NCBI GenBank assembly: GCA_014871385.1
Contig: CM026429.1
Span: 12,747,783-12,811,782, forward strand
DNA: 64,000 bases
Source: Ceratodon purpureus
Lineage: Eukaryota > Streptophyta > Bryopsida > Pseudoditrichales > Ditrichaceae
Reading direction: 5' to 3'
Below are positions 24,099 through 34,099 of this stretch, in pieces. The notes beneath the pieces were generated by a model. The model ran no database searches. It saw only the letters and a list, made by a program, of their open reading frames with translations, and had not been told where the DNA came from. Position 1 is the first letter of the stretch. Each line of letters begins with the position of its first letter. A program made the position numbers and the translations under genes.

Positions 24099-25841
24099 CT
24101 AGCTCGTCCCCGGACCCCATTCCGGTCCCGCTATCTCCCCTCGGTAATTCGCAATGATCACCTCCTCTCCGAGTCGTGGAAGAACATCCGGCGGCCCGGA
24201 CCGAGTCACCTGCTCCATAACTGTCCTCTCCTCGATCCGCCTCTCGGTGACTGTCGTTCCGGTTACTTCCACCTGACCTGTGGGGATCGCGCAGCTCTGC
24301 TGGACCGTACTGGTTCCGGGTGACGCCACATGTGCTTGGTGCTCCCGGATCACCTCCGCGATCGTCCGATTCGTCATGGCGGCCTCTTCGACTGTCATCC
24401 GCTCCTCGACTTGGAGGTTACTCCCTATCGGGGTTCGGAACCCTACTCCGCGAGATTCCCCTACAACGGCCCGAGAGGGCGATCCGGGGAGCGGAAGGCC
24501 CCGACCGGCGACTCCGAAACTAGGACTTCCGGTACTCGGATTGAGCAGCTGCCGGACCTTCTTCAGGATCAGGTTCATCGAGTGCTCGCATTTGGAGAGG
24601 ATCATGATGATCCTCTGCTTATCCTCGAAATCGGCCGGCTGCACTACGTTCTCATCAAACAGCCGGGCCTTGTTGATTACTGCCCCCGAATTTCCCACCA
24701 ACTTCCGAAGCTCCCCCAAAGTCTCCTCCTGTTCGGCGTGGAACTTACGGATCTCATCACTCTTTGCTGCCAGTTCCTTCGTCAGCTCCTGCAACTGAAG
24801 CTCTAGCCGCTTCTTCTCACTCCGAAGATTTGGGGCGTCCTTCAACAACTCCACTTCTCGGATCACCTCTTCCGGTAAGCAACCCCCCAGCGATGTACAT
24901 ACCCTCCGGAACAGTGTTTCGATCCGATCGTAAGAAGCTTGCGCCCGGTGAGTCTCCTCCCGAATCCCCCGAAATAGTTCCACCGGAAATCCCCGCTCGG
25001 AACTGACCTCCCTCCGTTCCGTATCTCCCCGGGCCGTAGAGGGCTCCGCGTGCTGTGACGCAGCCCGCTCCGATCGTGATCTGGACTGAGCCCTAGTAGC
25101 GCCAGGGTTCGGAACCTCCTTCGTATCGTCCTCATCTTCCGAGGACGTTGTATCTGAGATCTCACCTCGCGGATCGGGTTCCATTCCGGGCGGAATCTCC
25201 GAAAATTTGAGGAAGTTCTTCGCGTGCGTATACGTCTCGTCCTCCTTATCGCTCAGCAACTCATACGCATGGTAAAGGTGAAAGAGAAAAGGGGAGATCG
25301 GGGTCGGCTTCTTTCCGATCCCCGGAATCATCTTCTGCACTACTTCCGCCATGAGTGCGGCCCAATTCACCGGACGTTCTCCTGAGTACCCTAAACCGAG
25401 GATGGTGTTCCCGACCGTAATGGTGACCTGTGCCGGTTTCTGCGGATACAGGATCGGAACGAGGAAAGCTAAGACCTGCCTCTGCCTCCTATCCTTGCAG
25501 GCGTCTATCTCGTATCCATTATTCCTATGGATCTTCCCATGGAACCTATCCTGTACGTATTTATCTGTCCGGGTCGCCCAAAGGAGCCCGGTCTGCTCAA
25601 AACCGTAAGCTGCTGCCCACTGTTCCGCATTCCACAGCGTGGGCTTGCCTCGGATCGTATTATCCCACCGATTGTCCGGCCCTTCCAGGACCTCCCTCAC
25701 CATCACCTCACTCTTCAGTAACCACGGCCGTGCCAACAATCCCTCACACCTCATCCGGGTGAGGTCGGTGATCAGTTCCTCCATATCCGATTCCTTCACC
25801 GGAGTTCCGGGGCTAAGGACGCAACACTGCACGTGCGCCAT
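24099..25841 (-). CDS. LTR-encoded 580-aa protein (left copy), unknown function
   Basis: An intact 580-codon frame starting MAHVQCCVLSPGTPVKE, inside the LTR and on the element's strand. N-terminal globular region (about 1-225) includes FLVPILYPQKPAQVTITVG, VNWAALMAEVV and SPFLFHLYHAYELL. Then an acidic Ser/Glu stretch (TTSSEDEDD), a coiled coil around 345-410 (RSEKKRLELQLQELTKEL), and a Ser/Thr-rich tail ending at TAG. I have seen similar N-terminal regions in unannotated proteins of charophyte genomes, from memory only. A frame in +1 (24076-23621) overlaps its end. LTR ORFs are unusual; gene expression would need a promoter within or before the LTR. Confidence 0.6.
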   Translation of the reverse strand: MAHVQCCVLSPGTPVKESDMEELITDLTRMRCEGLLARPWLLKSEVMVREVLEGPDNRWDNTIRGKPTLWNAEQWAAAYGFEQTGLLWATRTDKYVQDRFHGKIHRNNGYEIDACKDRRQRQVLAFLVPILYPQKPAQVTITVGNTILGLGYSGERPVNWAALMAEVVQKMIPGIGKKPTPISPFLFHLYHAYELLSDKEDETYTHAKNFLKFSEIPPGMEPDPRGEISDTTSSEDEDDTKEVPNPGATRAQSRSRSERAASQHAEPSTARGDTERREVSSERGFPVELFRGIREETHRAQASYDRIETLFRRVCTSLGGCLPEEVIREVELLKDAPNLRSEKKRLELQLQELTKELAAKSDEIRKFHAEQEETLGELRKLVGNSGAVINKARLFDENVVQPADFEDKQRIIMILSKCEHSMNLILKKVRQLLNPSTGSPSFGVAGRGLPLPGSPSRAVVGESRGVGFRTPIGSNLQVEERMTVEEAAMTNRTIAEVIREHQAHVASPGTSTVQQSCAIPTGQVEVTGTTVTERRIEERTVMEQVTRSGPPDVLPRLGEEVIIANYRGEIAGPEWGPGTS

Positions 25842-26281
25842 CTCTACGCCTTACGTCTCTCCCTCTACACTCCTACAGCAAGAAACCCGGCAATCCAACT
25901 GCCAGTGAATCGGAAAAGACAAAAACACCTCACCGCTCTTTCACTCTCTACTCCCAGTTCGCAAAAAGGAACTCCAAACCCTAACACCCTCGTTTATATA
26001 CCCCAGGCATAATCAACGCTGTGGCGGCCCGTAATTGCAGCCGCCAACGTACCGGGTTAAACGCCTATCCGGGTCATGATGACTTCCGCGTCGCTTCGGA
26101 TCCTTGACGCGGTTACAGTAACGGTCAGTACTCGGATCGTCCACCCGTTCCTTGTTTTATCTTCCGAGTTTCGGAATCCAGGTTCCGGAAATACTTCTTG
26201 CGTTAACTGTTTTAACGTTTCTGGAGTATCCGGTTTGCGTTAACTACTAATACTGCTAGTGTCTGGCTAGTTTTTACCTAA

Positions 26282-29281
26282 TTAACCAAAAAATGAAAAA
26301 TTAATGGAATACTTACGCCGGCTGGGGCTCTTCCGGGTTATTCTGAGTTTCTCGGATCCCACAAGTATGTTGTGGAAGTCGTATGTCGGAGAAGAAAATG
26401 TTCCGTCAAGGTGTGGATCGTGCTGTTGATGAAGTGTCCACCCTGGTCGCTGACCAACTGCAGGGGACAGCCAAATCGGATTAAGATTGCCTCGTACAGG
26501 AACTGTGCTGTCTCTTTGGCTGTATACCCCCGCCACTTGTAATGATCCGTTCTCAAAGATTCGCGTAACCCGGTAAGGTCCCATCCATCTCGTGTGTAAC
26601 TTCCCCGGAAACTTTTGGTGCCTATTATCATATAAGAGCACCAGGCCTCCTTCTACCACCTTATTGTCCTTAGGAATTCTCTTGTCGTAGGTCTCCTTAC
26701 GTTTTGCGTGGACATCTACAGCCTGCTGGAGAGCGCCCCTCCTGACTTCTTCCAGATCCTGTAATGCTACGATCCGGTACCCCGGATCCTCGACTCTCGT
26801 CCCGTGACGGGCAGCCATAACCCGTAAGGTTTCTACCTCCAGCTCCACTCCGTGAACTGCGGATTGTCCAAAAACTAGGAAGAACGGACTCTTACCCATG
26901 GTTTTCTTCTCGCTGGTATTGTAGGCGTGTACCGCTGAAGGTAGCTTCCGATCCCAATCCGTCTTATGAGCCGAGACCATCTTGTTCAGAATCTTTTCGA
27001 CGATGCCATTAGCTCGTTCCGTCAGTCCATTCGCTTTCGGATTATAAGGAGTCGTCTTCCGATGCTTAATGAGATACCGTTCCGTGATATTGATTATGAC
27101 ATCGTTCAGGAAATGTTTTCCCCGGTCACTCACCAGTTCTAACGGATGTCCAAATCTCATCAATATTTCTTCAAAGAGAAATGTGGCTGCGGCTGCGGCG
27201 TCATTCTTCACCGTTGCTCTTGCCTCTACCCATCTGGTCGCATAATCCATAGCCAGGATAATATATCTCCTCTTCCGGGCTGTGACCGGATTGATCGGTC
27301 CGATAAAGTCGATCCCCCATTTTTCAAACGGAGCCAAGGGAATAATGGGAGTGAGGGGCCAGTGGTTCCGGAACGAGGGTGCCCCGATTCTTTGACATTG
27401 GTCACACTGCCCTACAAATTCCTTCACGTCCCGGGAGAGGTAAGGCCACCAATATCCGGCTGATCGGATCCGTTTGATGGTTGTCTCCGAGGCGAAATGG
27501 CCGCCCGAGGGTCCGGCGTGTAAGGCCCTCATGACCTGCCTTCTTTCGGACTCCTCGAGGCACCTCCGTAATACATCATCCGGTCCCATCCGGAAAAGTA
27601 CACCTCGGATCAGTGTGAAAGGAGCTACTGTATTCTGAAACACCATCTTCTCCTCCCGCGTAAATCCCTCCGGGTACCTCCGTTGTGTTAAATACTGGAT
27701 AATCTCCGAATAATCGGATTCCTCCGTTCCGGAAATGTGAAATACCTCCGCCTCTTCCGGAAACTCATCCGGAAACGTGGCGGTGATATCCGAAACTGCT
27801 TCCGGGCCACGCATCCTTGACAGGTAGTCAGCGTTGGCATTGGCCTTACCCGGTTTCACTACTACCTCGTAGTTGAGTTCCTGGAGCAGCAAGATCCATC
27901 GTGCAATACGCCCTAAGAGATCCGGTTTGTTTACCAAATACTTCAGGGAGTCATGATCCGTGTGGAAAACGATCTTGTATCCGAGAAGGTAGTGTCGGAA
28001 CTTCTTGCAGGCGTATACTACCGCCAAGGCTTCCCGTTCAGTGGTAGTATATTTCCGTTCCGCCAGGCTCATCTGCCTGCTAGCGTAATAGATCGGATGC
28101 TCCTTCCGATCCTCCCCTTGTTGCCACAGAATCGCCCCTAGGCACCACCCGGAAGCGTCGATTGTCACATGGAATTCCTTCGTCCAATCCGGTGCTGATA
28201 GGATCGGAGCGGTGGTCAAGGCCTTCTTCAGTTCCTCGAACGCCTGCTGTCTCCGTTCCGTCCACAAAAACTCTTCTTCCTTCTTCAACAGTTCTGTTAA
28301 TGGGGCTGCCAATTTGGCATACGCAATAATAAACCTCCTATAGTAACCGACGCATCCTAGGAATCCCCGGACCTCTCGGACGTTGGTGGGAGACACTAGA
28401 ATAAGGATAGCTCGTACCTTATCCGAATCGACTTCCAACCCGTTCCGACTTACGATGTGTCCGAGAAGAATTCCGGAAATCATCCCCATAAAACATTTTC
28501 CGGGGTGTAATTTCAGTCCGGTTTCCCTGCATCTCTGGAAGGTCCTTCGGAGGTACTCGAGATGTTCCCTCCACTTACTAAACACCGCGAAGTCATCGAT
28601 GAAGACTTCCAGAAAATGTCTCAAGAAATCTCGGAAAATATCCACCATCAGCCTTTGGAATGTTCCGGGAGCGTTACACAGTCCGAAGGGCATCCTGTTG
28701 AAGGCGAACGTCCCCAATTCCGTGGTGAAGGTCGTTTTCAGCTGATCCTCTTCCCGGATCGACACCTGGTTATACCCGGAAAATCCGTCAAGAAAGCTGT
28801 AGCACTCCTGCCCTGCTACGTGATCGAGGATAATGTCCGTAAAAGGTAACGGAAAGTAATCCTTCTTTGTGGCCGCATTCAGTTTCCGAAAATCTTGACA
28901 AACTCGGATCTTGACTTTCCCATCCGAGCCAACTTTCTTCGGAACGACGACTATGGGCGATACCCACTTGGAATTATTCACCGGATAAATGAATCCGGCT
29001 TTCAGGAGGCTATCGATCTCTTCCTTCACCATCAGAGAATACTTCTGATTGAGCCTGTACTGACGTTGTCTGACCGGAACGGATCCGTCAACCAAGTCAA
29101 TATGATGTTGGCCGAGTTCCGGAGGTATTCCCTTGAGGTCGGATGGCGACCAAGCAAATACATCTAAATATTCCTTTAGTAAATCCACATACTCCTTTCT
29201 CTGTTCCTTGCTCATGCTTCGCCCTAGCAGAAATGTCTTTCCGGGGGCTACTTCCACCTTCTCATAGTCGGATGGTTTCAC
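26282..29281 (-). CDS. R1 pol: reverse transcriptase - RNase H - integrase
   Basis: 999-codon uninterrupted frame. RT: YRLNQKYSLMVKEEIDSLL, WVSPIVVVPKK, YSFLDGFSGYNQV (Asp about 165), MPFGLCNAPGTFQ and FIDDF (about 227-231). RNase H: VTIDASGWCLGAILWQ and the FRHYLLGYKIVFHTDH region. Integrase: zinc finger with H...H (GPSGGHFA region) and CDQCQR; catalytic core WGIDFIGPI, LVSDRGKHF and GLTERANG (D,D-35-E). The natural 3' end is lost: after ENGSLQVAG the frame runs into the 170-bp G2-derived block and then into the LTR. Same frame as the protease, separated by TAG 29336-29338. Confidence 0.9.
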   Translation of the reverse strand: MKPSDYEKVEVAPGKTFLLGRSMSKEQRKEYVDLLKEYLDVFAWSPSDLKGIPPELGQHHIDLVDGSVPVRQRQYRLNQKYSLMVKEEIDSLLKAGFIYPVNNSKWVSPIVVVPKKVGSDGKVKIRVCQDFRKLNAATKKDYFPLPFTDIILDHVAGQECYSFLDGFSGYNQVSIREEDQLKTTFTTELGTFAFNRMPFGLCNAPGTFQRLMVDIFRDFLRHFLEVFIDDFAVFSKWREHLEYLRRTFQRCRETGLKLHPGKCFMGMISGILLGHIVSRNGLEVDSDKVRAILILVSPTNVREVRGFLGCVGYYRRFIIAYAKLAAPLTELLKKEEEFLWTERRQQAFEELKKALTTAPILSAPDWTKEFHVTIDASGWCLGAILWQQGEDRKEHPIYYASRQMSLAERKYTTTEREALAVVYACKKFRHYLLGYKIVFHTDHDSLKYLVNKPDLLGRIARWILLLQELNYEVVVKPGKANANADYLSRMRGPEAVSDITATFPDEFPEEAEVFHISGTEESDYSEIIQYLTQRRYPEGFTREEKMVFQNTVAPFTLIRGVLFRMGPDDVLRRCLEESERRQVMRALHAGPSGGHFASETTIKRIRSAGYWWPYLSRDVKEFVGQCDQCQRIGAPSFRNHWPLTPIIPLAPFEKWGIDFIGPINPVTARKRRYIILAMDYATRWVEARATVKNDAAAAATFLFEEILMRFGHPLELVSDRGKHFLNDVIINITERYLIKHRKTTPYNPKANGLTERANGIVEKILNKMVSAHKTDWDRKLPSAVHAYNTSEKKTMGKSPFFLVFGQSAVHGVELEVETLRVMAARHGTRVEDPGYRIVALQDLEEVRRGALQQAVDVHAKRKETYDKRIPKDNKVVEGGLVLLYDNRHQKFPGKLHTRWMGPYRVTRIFENGSLQVAGVYSQRDSTVPVRGNLNPIWLSPAVGQRPGWTLHQQHDPHLDGTFSSPTYDFHNILVGSEKLRITRKSPSRRKYSINFSFFG

Positions 29282-29335
29282 AACGTTCTTGACTCGTTCC
29301 GATTCCTGTTCCTCTCCCTGATCCGTCCATGCGCT

Positions 29336-30439
29336 CTATACCCGGACAGGGGTGTCCGGGTCGAGACCCATGGCGGGCAAGTTTCCCTCCTCGACCTGTT
29401 GTCGGAACCATTCGGGTGAGAGTGGGACACTTCCCTCTCCGAGAGAGCGATCCTCCAGTATTGGGAATTTCACGCGCTCCGGTGCTGGTTGGGGTTGCTC
29501 ACTGATCGGATTATGAAATCGGAAGTCATCCTCGGTAACTTCTGAGAACTGATTCACGAAATAACTAAATACTTCGTCATCCTCCTCTTCCGGGTCGGAC
29601 CAATCCGACGTATACCCATCCGAGCCATTGGTTTCCCCTAGATATCCATCCATCTTCCACGGAATCCGCTGATTGGTTTTTCCGAGCACGAACTCCTGGG
29701 CTCCCCAATCAACGAGGACTCGTGCCATGTATAGCCAGGGTCTTCCCAACAACATCGGGAAGGGGCGGCCCGTACTAACTCGGATTATCACGTAATTCAA
29801 GAGGTAGGTTACCTCTCCGATCGTGGTCGGAACTTGGGACAACCTTCCCACGGGTTTAACTCTAGATTGATCCGCCATTCGTAACACCTGATAGGTGGAT
29901 TCGAACGAGGTGTATCCGAGTTCAAAGGCCGTATCCTCCAACATCAGGTTCACACCGGATCCACCATCTACCGGAACCTTCGGAATAGCACATCCTTCCA
30001 CTAGCACCGTCAGTTCCGGGGCTCCGTGATCCTCAACCTGTAAGAAGTTAGTAGCTACAGACGGAAGTTTCACCCCTCGGCGCCTCCGCTTCGTCCATGC
30101 CTCTCGGATTACCTTCTGGTAATTCACATTGTCATGGAGCAACTGTCCAATCGTGACATTTGCCTTGAGGGATTTGATGTCTCCAAGAATATCATACTCG
30201 TCTACTCTGGGATCGGAAGGAATAACCACCGGATCGTCATCAAACCGGACCGTAGGCTTGGTGATCTTCCAGACAGGGGGATCCGCGAGCTCTTTCCGAA
30301 CTTCCTCGCTGATATCTTTCGGAAGGTTCCCTCCTTCCACCCCATTTTCCGCTCTTGGACGGTCGTCTTCTTCTGGTAAAGCTCGGGTTACCGTAGAGGG
30401 TTCGGATCCCGAATCCGAATCCACTCTCCTGGATCTCAC
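29336..30439 (-). CDS. R1 protease region
   Basis: 367-codon frame holding an aspartic protease: KVPVDGGSGVNLML (D-G-G active site), YLLNYVIIRVSTG and FPMLLGRPWLYMARVLVDW. Upstream the same frame stays open back to TGA 30563-30565 that ends the zinc-knuckle ORF; downstream TAG 29336-29338 separates it from RT. The acidic segment SDWSDPEEEDDEVF links protease to RT. Expression from one frame through two stops suggests readthrough or mutation. Confidence 0.85.
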   Translation of the reverse strand: MRSRRVDSDSGSEPSTVTRALPEEDDRPRAENGVEGGNLPKDISEEVRKELADPPVWKITKPTVRFDDDPVVIPSDPRVDEYDILGDIKSLKANVTIGQLLHDNVNYQKVIREAWTKRRRRGVKLPSVATNFLQVEDHGAPELTVLVEGCAIPKVPVDGGSGVNLMLEDTAFELGYTSFESTYQVLRMADQSRVKPVGRLSQVPTTIGEVTYLLNYVIIRVSTGRPFPMLLGRPWLYMARVLVDWGAQEFVLGKTNQRIPWKMDGYLGETNGSDGYTSDWSDPEEEDDEVFSYFVNQFSEVTEDDFRFHNPISEQPQPAPERVKFPILEDRSLGEGSVPLSPEWFRQQVEEGNLPAMGLDPDTPVRV

Positions 30440-30562
30440 CCTCCTTCTGGTCTTCCGGGATTTCGGAAGCTCCGGTTCCTGGGCACGTCCTTTAGCGGAA
30501 CTACGGGTTGATACTCTGTGTACTGGTACTTCCGCGCCCTCCTGTAGTTCCGTGACGAACCG

Positions 30563-31525
30563 TCATTTGTCCGGGTTCTCTATCCCACCCGAGTGACCAT
30601 AATTAAGTCCAGTCATCTCTCTCGGAGGGACCTCCACCCGTTTGAAAGTCGGACGGGGTTGTGCCGGTTTGGCGCACTGAGGAGCCGTATGACCGTATTC
30701 CCCACAGTTTTGGCACGGGAGGATCCGCGGTGCTCCTTGCCCCTGTCGCTCAAACGGACAATTAGGTGCGTAATGATCCGGGCTCCCACAGTTGAAGCAG
30801 TACCCGTGGGTTGGCTTCTGGTACATCGGCCTACCCGGAACGTTCTGTGGGATCCGATATCCGGCGGGAGGACGAGCTATCTGGATTGGAGCCTTCCCTC
30901 GCCCGTAAGTGGTCTGAACCTGATACACAGGTTGGTATTCCTCCATCTGGAACTCTTCCTCCTCCGGATAGGCAAAGTATACTTCTTCTTCCGGATGGAC
31001 GTAGTGAATTCGTTTCTGGCGGGGTTCAGTACACTCCGGAGGATAATGTCCTTGCTTTCCGCAGTTAGCACACCACACATTAGCTCTGCTGGTGGGAATC
31101 ATCTTACGAGGTTTCGGATTCTCGGAAAGGTGAACGTTGAGTTTGGCAATCGATTCTCGGATCTCCTTCATCTCCTTCATTACCTTCCGAGAATCGTCAT
31201 CCTCCACCTTCACTTTAATCAACTCTCGGTTCCGTCTAGGCCGGGAGTTTCCACTGGAACCGCCTCGGCGCTTCGAGGCTCCCCTGGAGTCCTCTTCCGA
31301 CTGATCGGAACTGGATGAAGTGGAATCGCTCTTACTGGTAGAGTCGGAATCTTCCGAGGAGGACTCGTGCCTACGCCGACGCTCTCTCTCCTTCCGGATC
31401 TTCTTACCCCGCTTCTCGGTATGCTTCAGAGACTTTCGTAGAGATTGGGCCGAGTTCTCATAGTTCTGAGCCGCCTCCACGGCTTCTGTAGCACGACGTG
31501 GTATCAGTATTCCTCCGGAAGGCAC
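30563..31525 (-). CDS. R1 gag C-terminal part: nucleocapsid with three CCHC knuckles
   Basis: 320-codon frame. A basic/Ser-rich domain (KRGKKIRKERERRRRH, SSEDSDSTSKSDSTSSSSDQ) is followed by three C-x2-C-x4-H-x4-C knuckles: CANCGKQGHYPPEC (around 31,055), CFNCGSPDHYAPNC (around 30,790) and CQNCGEYGHTAPQC (around 30,700). Knuckles bind element RNA. The frame ends at TGA directly followed by CGG, and the protease frame continues in the same phase. No ATG at the first codon; the N-terminal gag domain sits 1.57 kb upstream, probably joined by splicing. Confidence 0.8.
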   Translation of the reverse strand: MPSGGILIPRRATEAVEAAQNYENSAQSLRKSLKHTEKRGKKIRKERERRRRHESSSEDSDSTSKSDSTSSSSDQSEEDSRGASKRRGGSSGNSRPRRNRELIKVKVEDDDSRKVMKEMKEIRESIAKLNVHLSENPKPRKMIPTSRANVWCANCGKQGHYPPECTEPRQKRIHYVHPEEEVYFAYPEEEEFQMEEYQPVYQVQTTYGRGKAPIQIARPPAGYRIPQNVPGRPMYQKPTHGYCFNCGSPDHYAPNCPFERQGQGAPRILPCQNCGEYGHTAPQCAKPAQPRPTFKRVEVPPREMTGLNYGHSGGIENPDK

Positions 31526-33092
31526 TTAATTCACACTAAATACCCTCCAAAGTGAACCACTCCGTGTTCGTTTCCACGAAGACCTATAGTTTTCCCTCTA
31601 TTAGACAATAAGCTACCTTTCCCCGACCGGCACCTAGCCAACCGGATTCCCTACCGGTGTGGACTTCCGGATTTCCACCCTCTAGATCCGGATCCGTCCG
31701 GATACCGGCTCCCAGACGGTTTCCATCCGTCCACTCTAGTTACCGTCCGTCCCAAATCCCCTACCGGATGGTACTTGGACGGACGTCTATTACAGTTTAC
31801 TGGATAAACTTCCGGATTTTTAGACTAGTGGCCGGTTCCCACTGATCCGTCTATGCTTTAAAGTGGCTGGATTCTCCACCGTCCCGTGACTTAAAGTGGC
31901 TGGACACCCACTGCCCCGTAACTTAAAGTGGCTAGACACCCACTGGTCCTATTCTAACAACCGGATGGTATGATTTCCGTATGTCTACTCTACCGGGCCG
32001 GATGGCTACTCAGTACCGGATACAGGGACGGAATCCTATACTACAATGACATTCCGGTCCGGCTACAAGTACTGTTTCTACACTGTTACTCCTTCCGGAC
32101 AGTTTCCGGTTGGCTAGTCAGGCTTTTGTCCCTGTCACCAGGCTCCTTCCGGACGTTGGAAACCGTCAACACTCGGCGCTTGACACCTTTCCAATCTCTC
32201 CGGGCGCTCTCCTGATTCACTCAACCGGAATACACACTTCCGGAATCCTACCGGCAACAATGGTACTTCCAACCGGAACCACAATGGACCTGCTATGCAA
32301 CCGTCACTCGCTCAAACTCCAACAGTTTCTCCAAACATATTCTGAATTTCACAAGCTAATGGAATACAAAAACAAGGTGCAAGCCTTGGGAAAACTTCTG
32401 GCTTAAGTACTATCTCCTACCCGGAGTTCTCGCAGCCTAGTGGCCCACTAGATCCTAGAAATCTGGATCTGAGATCTGGATCTCAGATCTAGATCTGAGA
32501 TCCGGTTTCTAGATCTGAGATCCGGTTTCCAGATCTGAGATCCGGTTTCTAGATCTGAGATCCGGTTTCCAGATCTGAGATCCGGTTTCTAGATCTGAGA
32601 TCCGGTTTCTGGATCTGAAACTTCCGGATCTCAACAACAACAAATCACTATATCTAACTCCCTGTTAATAGCCGGGTGCAATTGAGCCCCATCGTTAGTC
32701 GCTATTAAGAGTCGGGAGATTTCTAACTACCTATTTCTACTTCTTACCTGATCCGGAATTATAGAAGAGCCAGACTTCCGGCATCTTGGACATCTACCTA
32801 CCGGCTTTGAGGTTCCGGTCAGTGTGGGAGCTAGCCCCATCTACTATTCTTGATTTCCGGTATTCGTCCAACAGTTTATGGATTCCGGATTTCCGGATTC
32901 CGGATTTCCGGATTTCCGGACTTCAGATTTCCGGATTCTAGAAACTTGCAGTCCGACCGGAACCGTCCGGCTAGCCGATATCAAAGACTTGTGCCACCAT
33001 GTCCGGTTATGGCTTCTAGTTTCTCCCAACCGTCTTATTAGCTAAAACTATCATATTTCTAATATTCCTATCTAGCTAGTATTCTAGAAACA
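31526..33092 (-). other. R1 interval between gag parts (possible intron) with tandem repeats
   Basis: No coding frame for 1.57 kb. It contains CCGGATTTCCGG-type repeats (32,880-32,935), a 20-bp array (32491-32610) and a roughly 33-bp repeat TTAAAGTGGCTGGACACCC in three copies (31,857-31,950). The gag frame before it ends near TTTCCGGAA|GTAAGCAT, a donor-like site at about 33,130, so a spliced intron is possible. An acceptor near 31,525 could not be fixed. Confidence 0.5.
32491..32610. repeat. 20-bp tandem repeat, six copies
   Basis: Unit AGATCTGAGATCCGGTTTCT with C/T at the last base, tandem from 32491 to 32610, with degenerate GATCTGGATCT units on both sides. It lies in the non-coding gag interval of R1. 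Confidence 0.95.
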
Positions 33093-34070
33093 CTATAATT
33101 TCCGGTTTAGCCGGAAATTTATGCTTACTTCCGGAAACATGTGGGAACGTCTTCCCACAGCTTCCTGCAATGTAGCGGGACGGGTTTGTCGGATCTGAAA
33201 CCCCATCTCCTCTGGGAATCCGGCGACAAACCATTCCACCTGTACACTCGGAGCTATGGCTGTAATGAGTTTCTGTATGAGCGCCTTTACTCTCTGACTG
33301 TACTTCCGTACTGACTCGGAATATCTCATCGTCATCCGACTCAGCTTTCCGAGTGCGCGAGCTTCTCCTCCGGCTTCACGGAACGTACGTCGGAACAAGG
33401 TCACGAAACTGGTCCAGTCGTTACGTGTACGTTCCGGAACGTCTTGATACCACTGCAGAGCTTCTCCCTTCAGAAGACCTTGGAATATCCTCCTCTTCGC
33501 ATCCGGATCTTCCTGATTGGCCAGAGCGATGGATTCGAACTCACAGAGCCATTCGTCCACGTCCTGACTTCCGTCTCCTTTGAATCTGTTGTACTTCAGT
33601 CGGGGAGAGGGGGCCATTGGATTGTCTTCCTCGTCTTCTTCTTCTTCCTCGGTCTCCTCTTCTATTCCAGCGTTGGCTTCGACTTCGTCAGCTACGACTT
33701 CTTCTTCTTCCGGATCTGGAGCTGTACCCGGTCCGGCTGCGGAGGTTCCGGCCAACGATACCACGATTACGTCTCCTTCTCGTTCCACAGCAGTCTGGAT
33801 CCGGGGAAGTAGATTCGTCCCCGGTAGATCGTGTACCAAAACTCTTCCCCTTTTCTGTAGCAACCGAGTGGATCTTCTTCCCCCTAACTCTTCTGGTTGC
33901 GCCCCAACTATGGAAGAGATTGGGAATTCTTCTTCCGATTCCTCGGAAGACAGGATCTGTATGTAAGATTTCCGTCTACCGCATATCCACCTAAATGAAG
34001 CCTTCACGTTCTGACTCCACTTTTCTTCAAATCTGCGCTCACTTATCTTCCGAGTATCCACCTGGTTCAC
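33093..34070 (-). CDS. R1 gag N-terminal part (retrotransposon gag domain)
   Basis: 325-codon frame. After an acidic linker (EEETEEEEEDEEDNPM) the capsid-like retrotrans_gag domain is clear: YNRFKGDGSQDVDEWLCEFE, LKGEALQWYQDVPER, WTSFVTLFRRTFRE and YSQRVKALIQKL. The first codon is GTG; the first ATG in frame (MAPSPRLKYN) is at about 33,615, so the true N-terminus may be shorter or come from an upstream exon. The 3' end reads into a donor-like GTAAGC. Confidence 0.8.
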   Translation of the reverse strand: MNQVDTRKISERRFEEKWSQNVKASFRWICGRRKSYIQILSSEESEEEFPISSIVGAQPEELGGRRSTRLLQKRGRVLVHDLPGTNLLPRIQTAVEREGDVIVVSLAGTSAAGPGTAPDPEEEEVVADEVEANAGIEEETEEEEEDEEDNPMAPSPRLKYNRFKGDGSQDVDEWLCEFESIALANQEDPDAKRRIFQGLLKGEALQWYQDVPERTRNDWTSFVTLFRRTFREAGGEARALGKLSRMTMRYSESVRKYSQRVKALIQKLITAIAPSVQVEWFVAGFPEEMGFQIRQTRPATLQEAVGRRSHMFPEVSINFRLNRKL

Positions 34071-34081
34071 AGCTTATCGAA

Positions 34082-34099
34082 TCCCCGGCAGCGGCGCCA
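34082..34099 (-). other. R1 primer-binding site (tRNA-Asp type)
   Basis: On the minus strand, 10 nt inside the 5' LTR, is TGGCGCCGCTGCCGGGGA. TGGCGCCGTTGCCGGGGA-like sites complementary to the 3' end of tRNA-Asp are known from plant gypsy (Athila/Tat-type) elements; one internal base differs. Confidence 0.75.

Larger units (their letters stand above)
22696..26363 (-). repeat. R1 3' LTR (3,668 bp)
   Basis: TG...CA bounded, same length as the right LTR. Contains the LTR ORFs described separately and an AAACCCTAA-containing leader near 23,500. The adjacent 170 bp (26364-26533) duplicates the G2 flank beyond the other LTR and replaces the usual polypurine tract. Confidence 0.95.

Noticed and set aside
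24280..25762. Plus-strand frames of 110-172 codons in the LTRs
   Set aside because: Antisense to the 580-aa LTR ORF; no domain, and composition mirrors the other strand.
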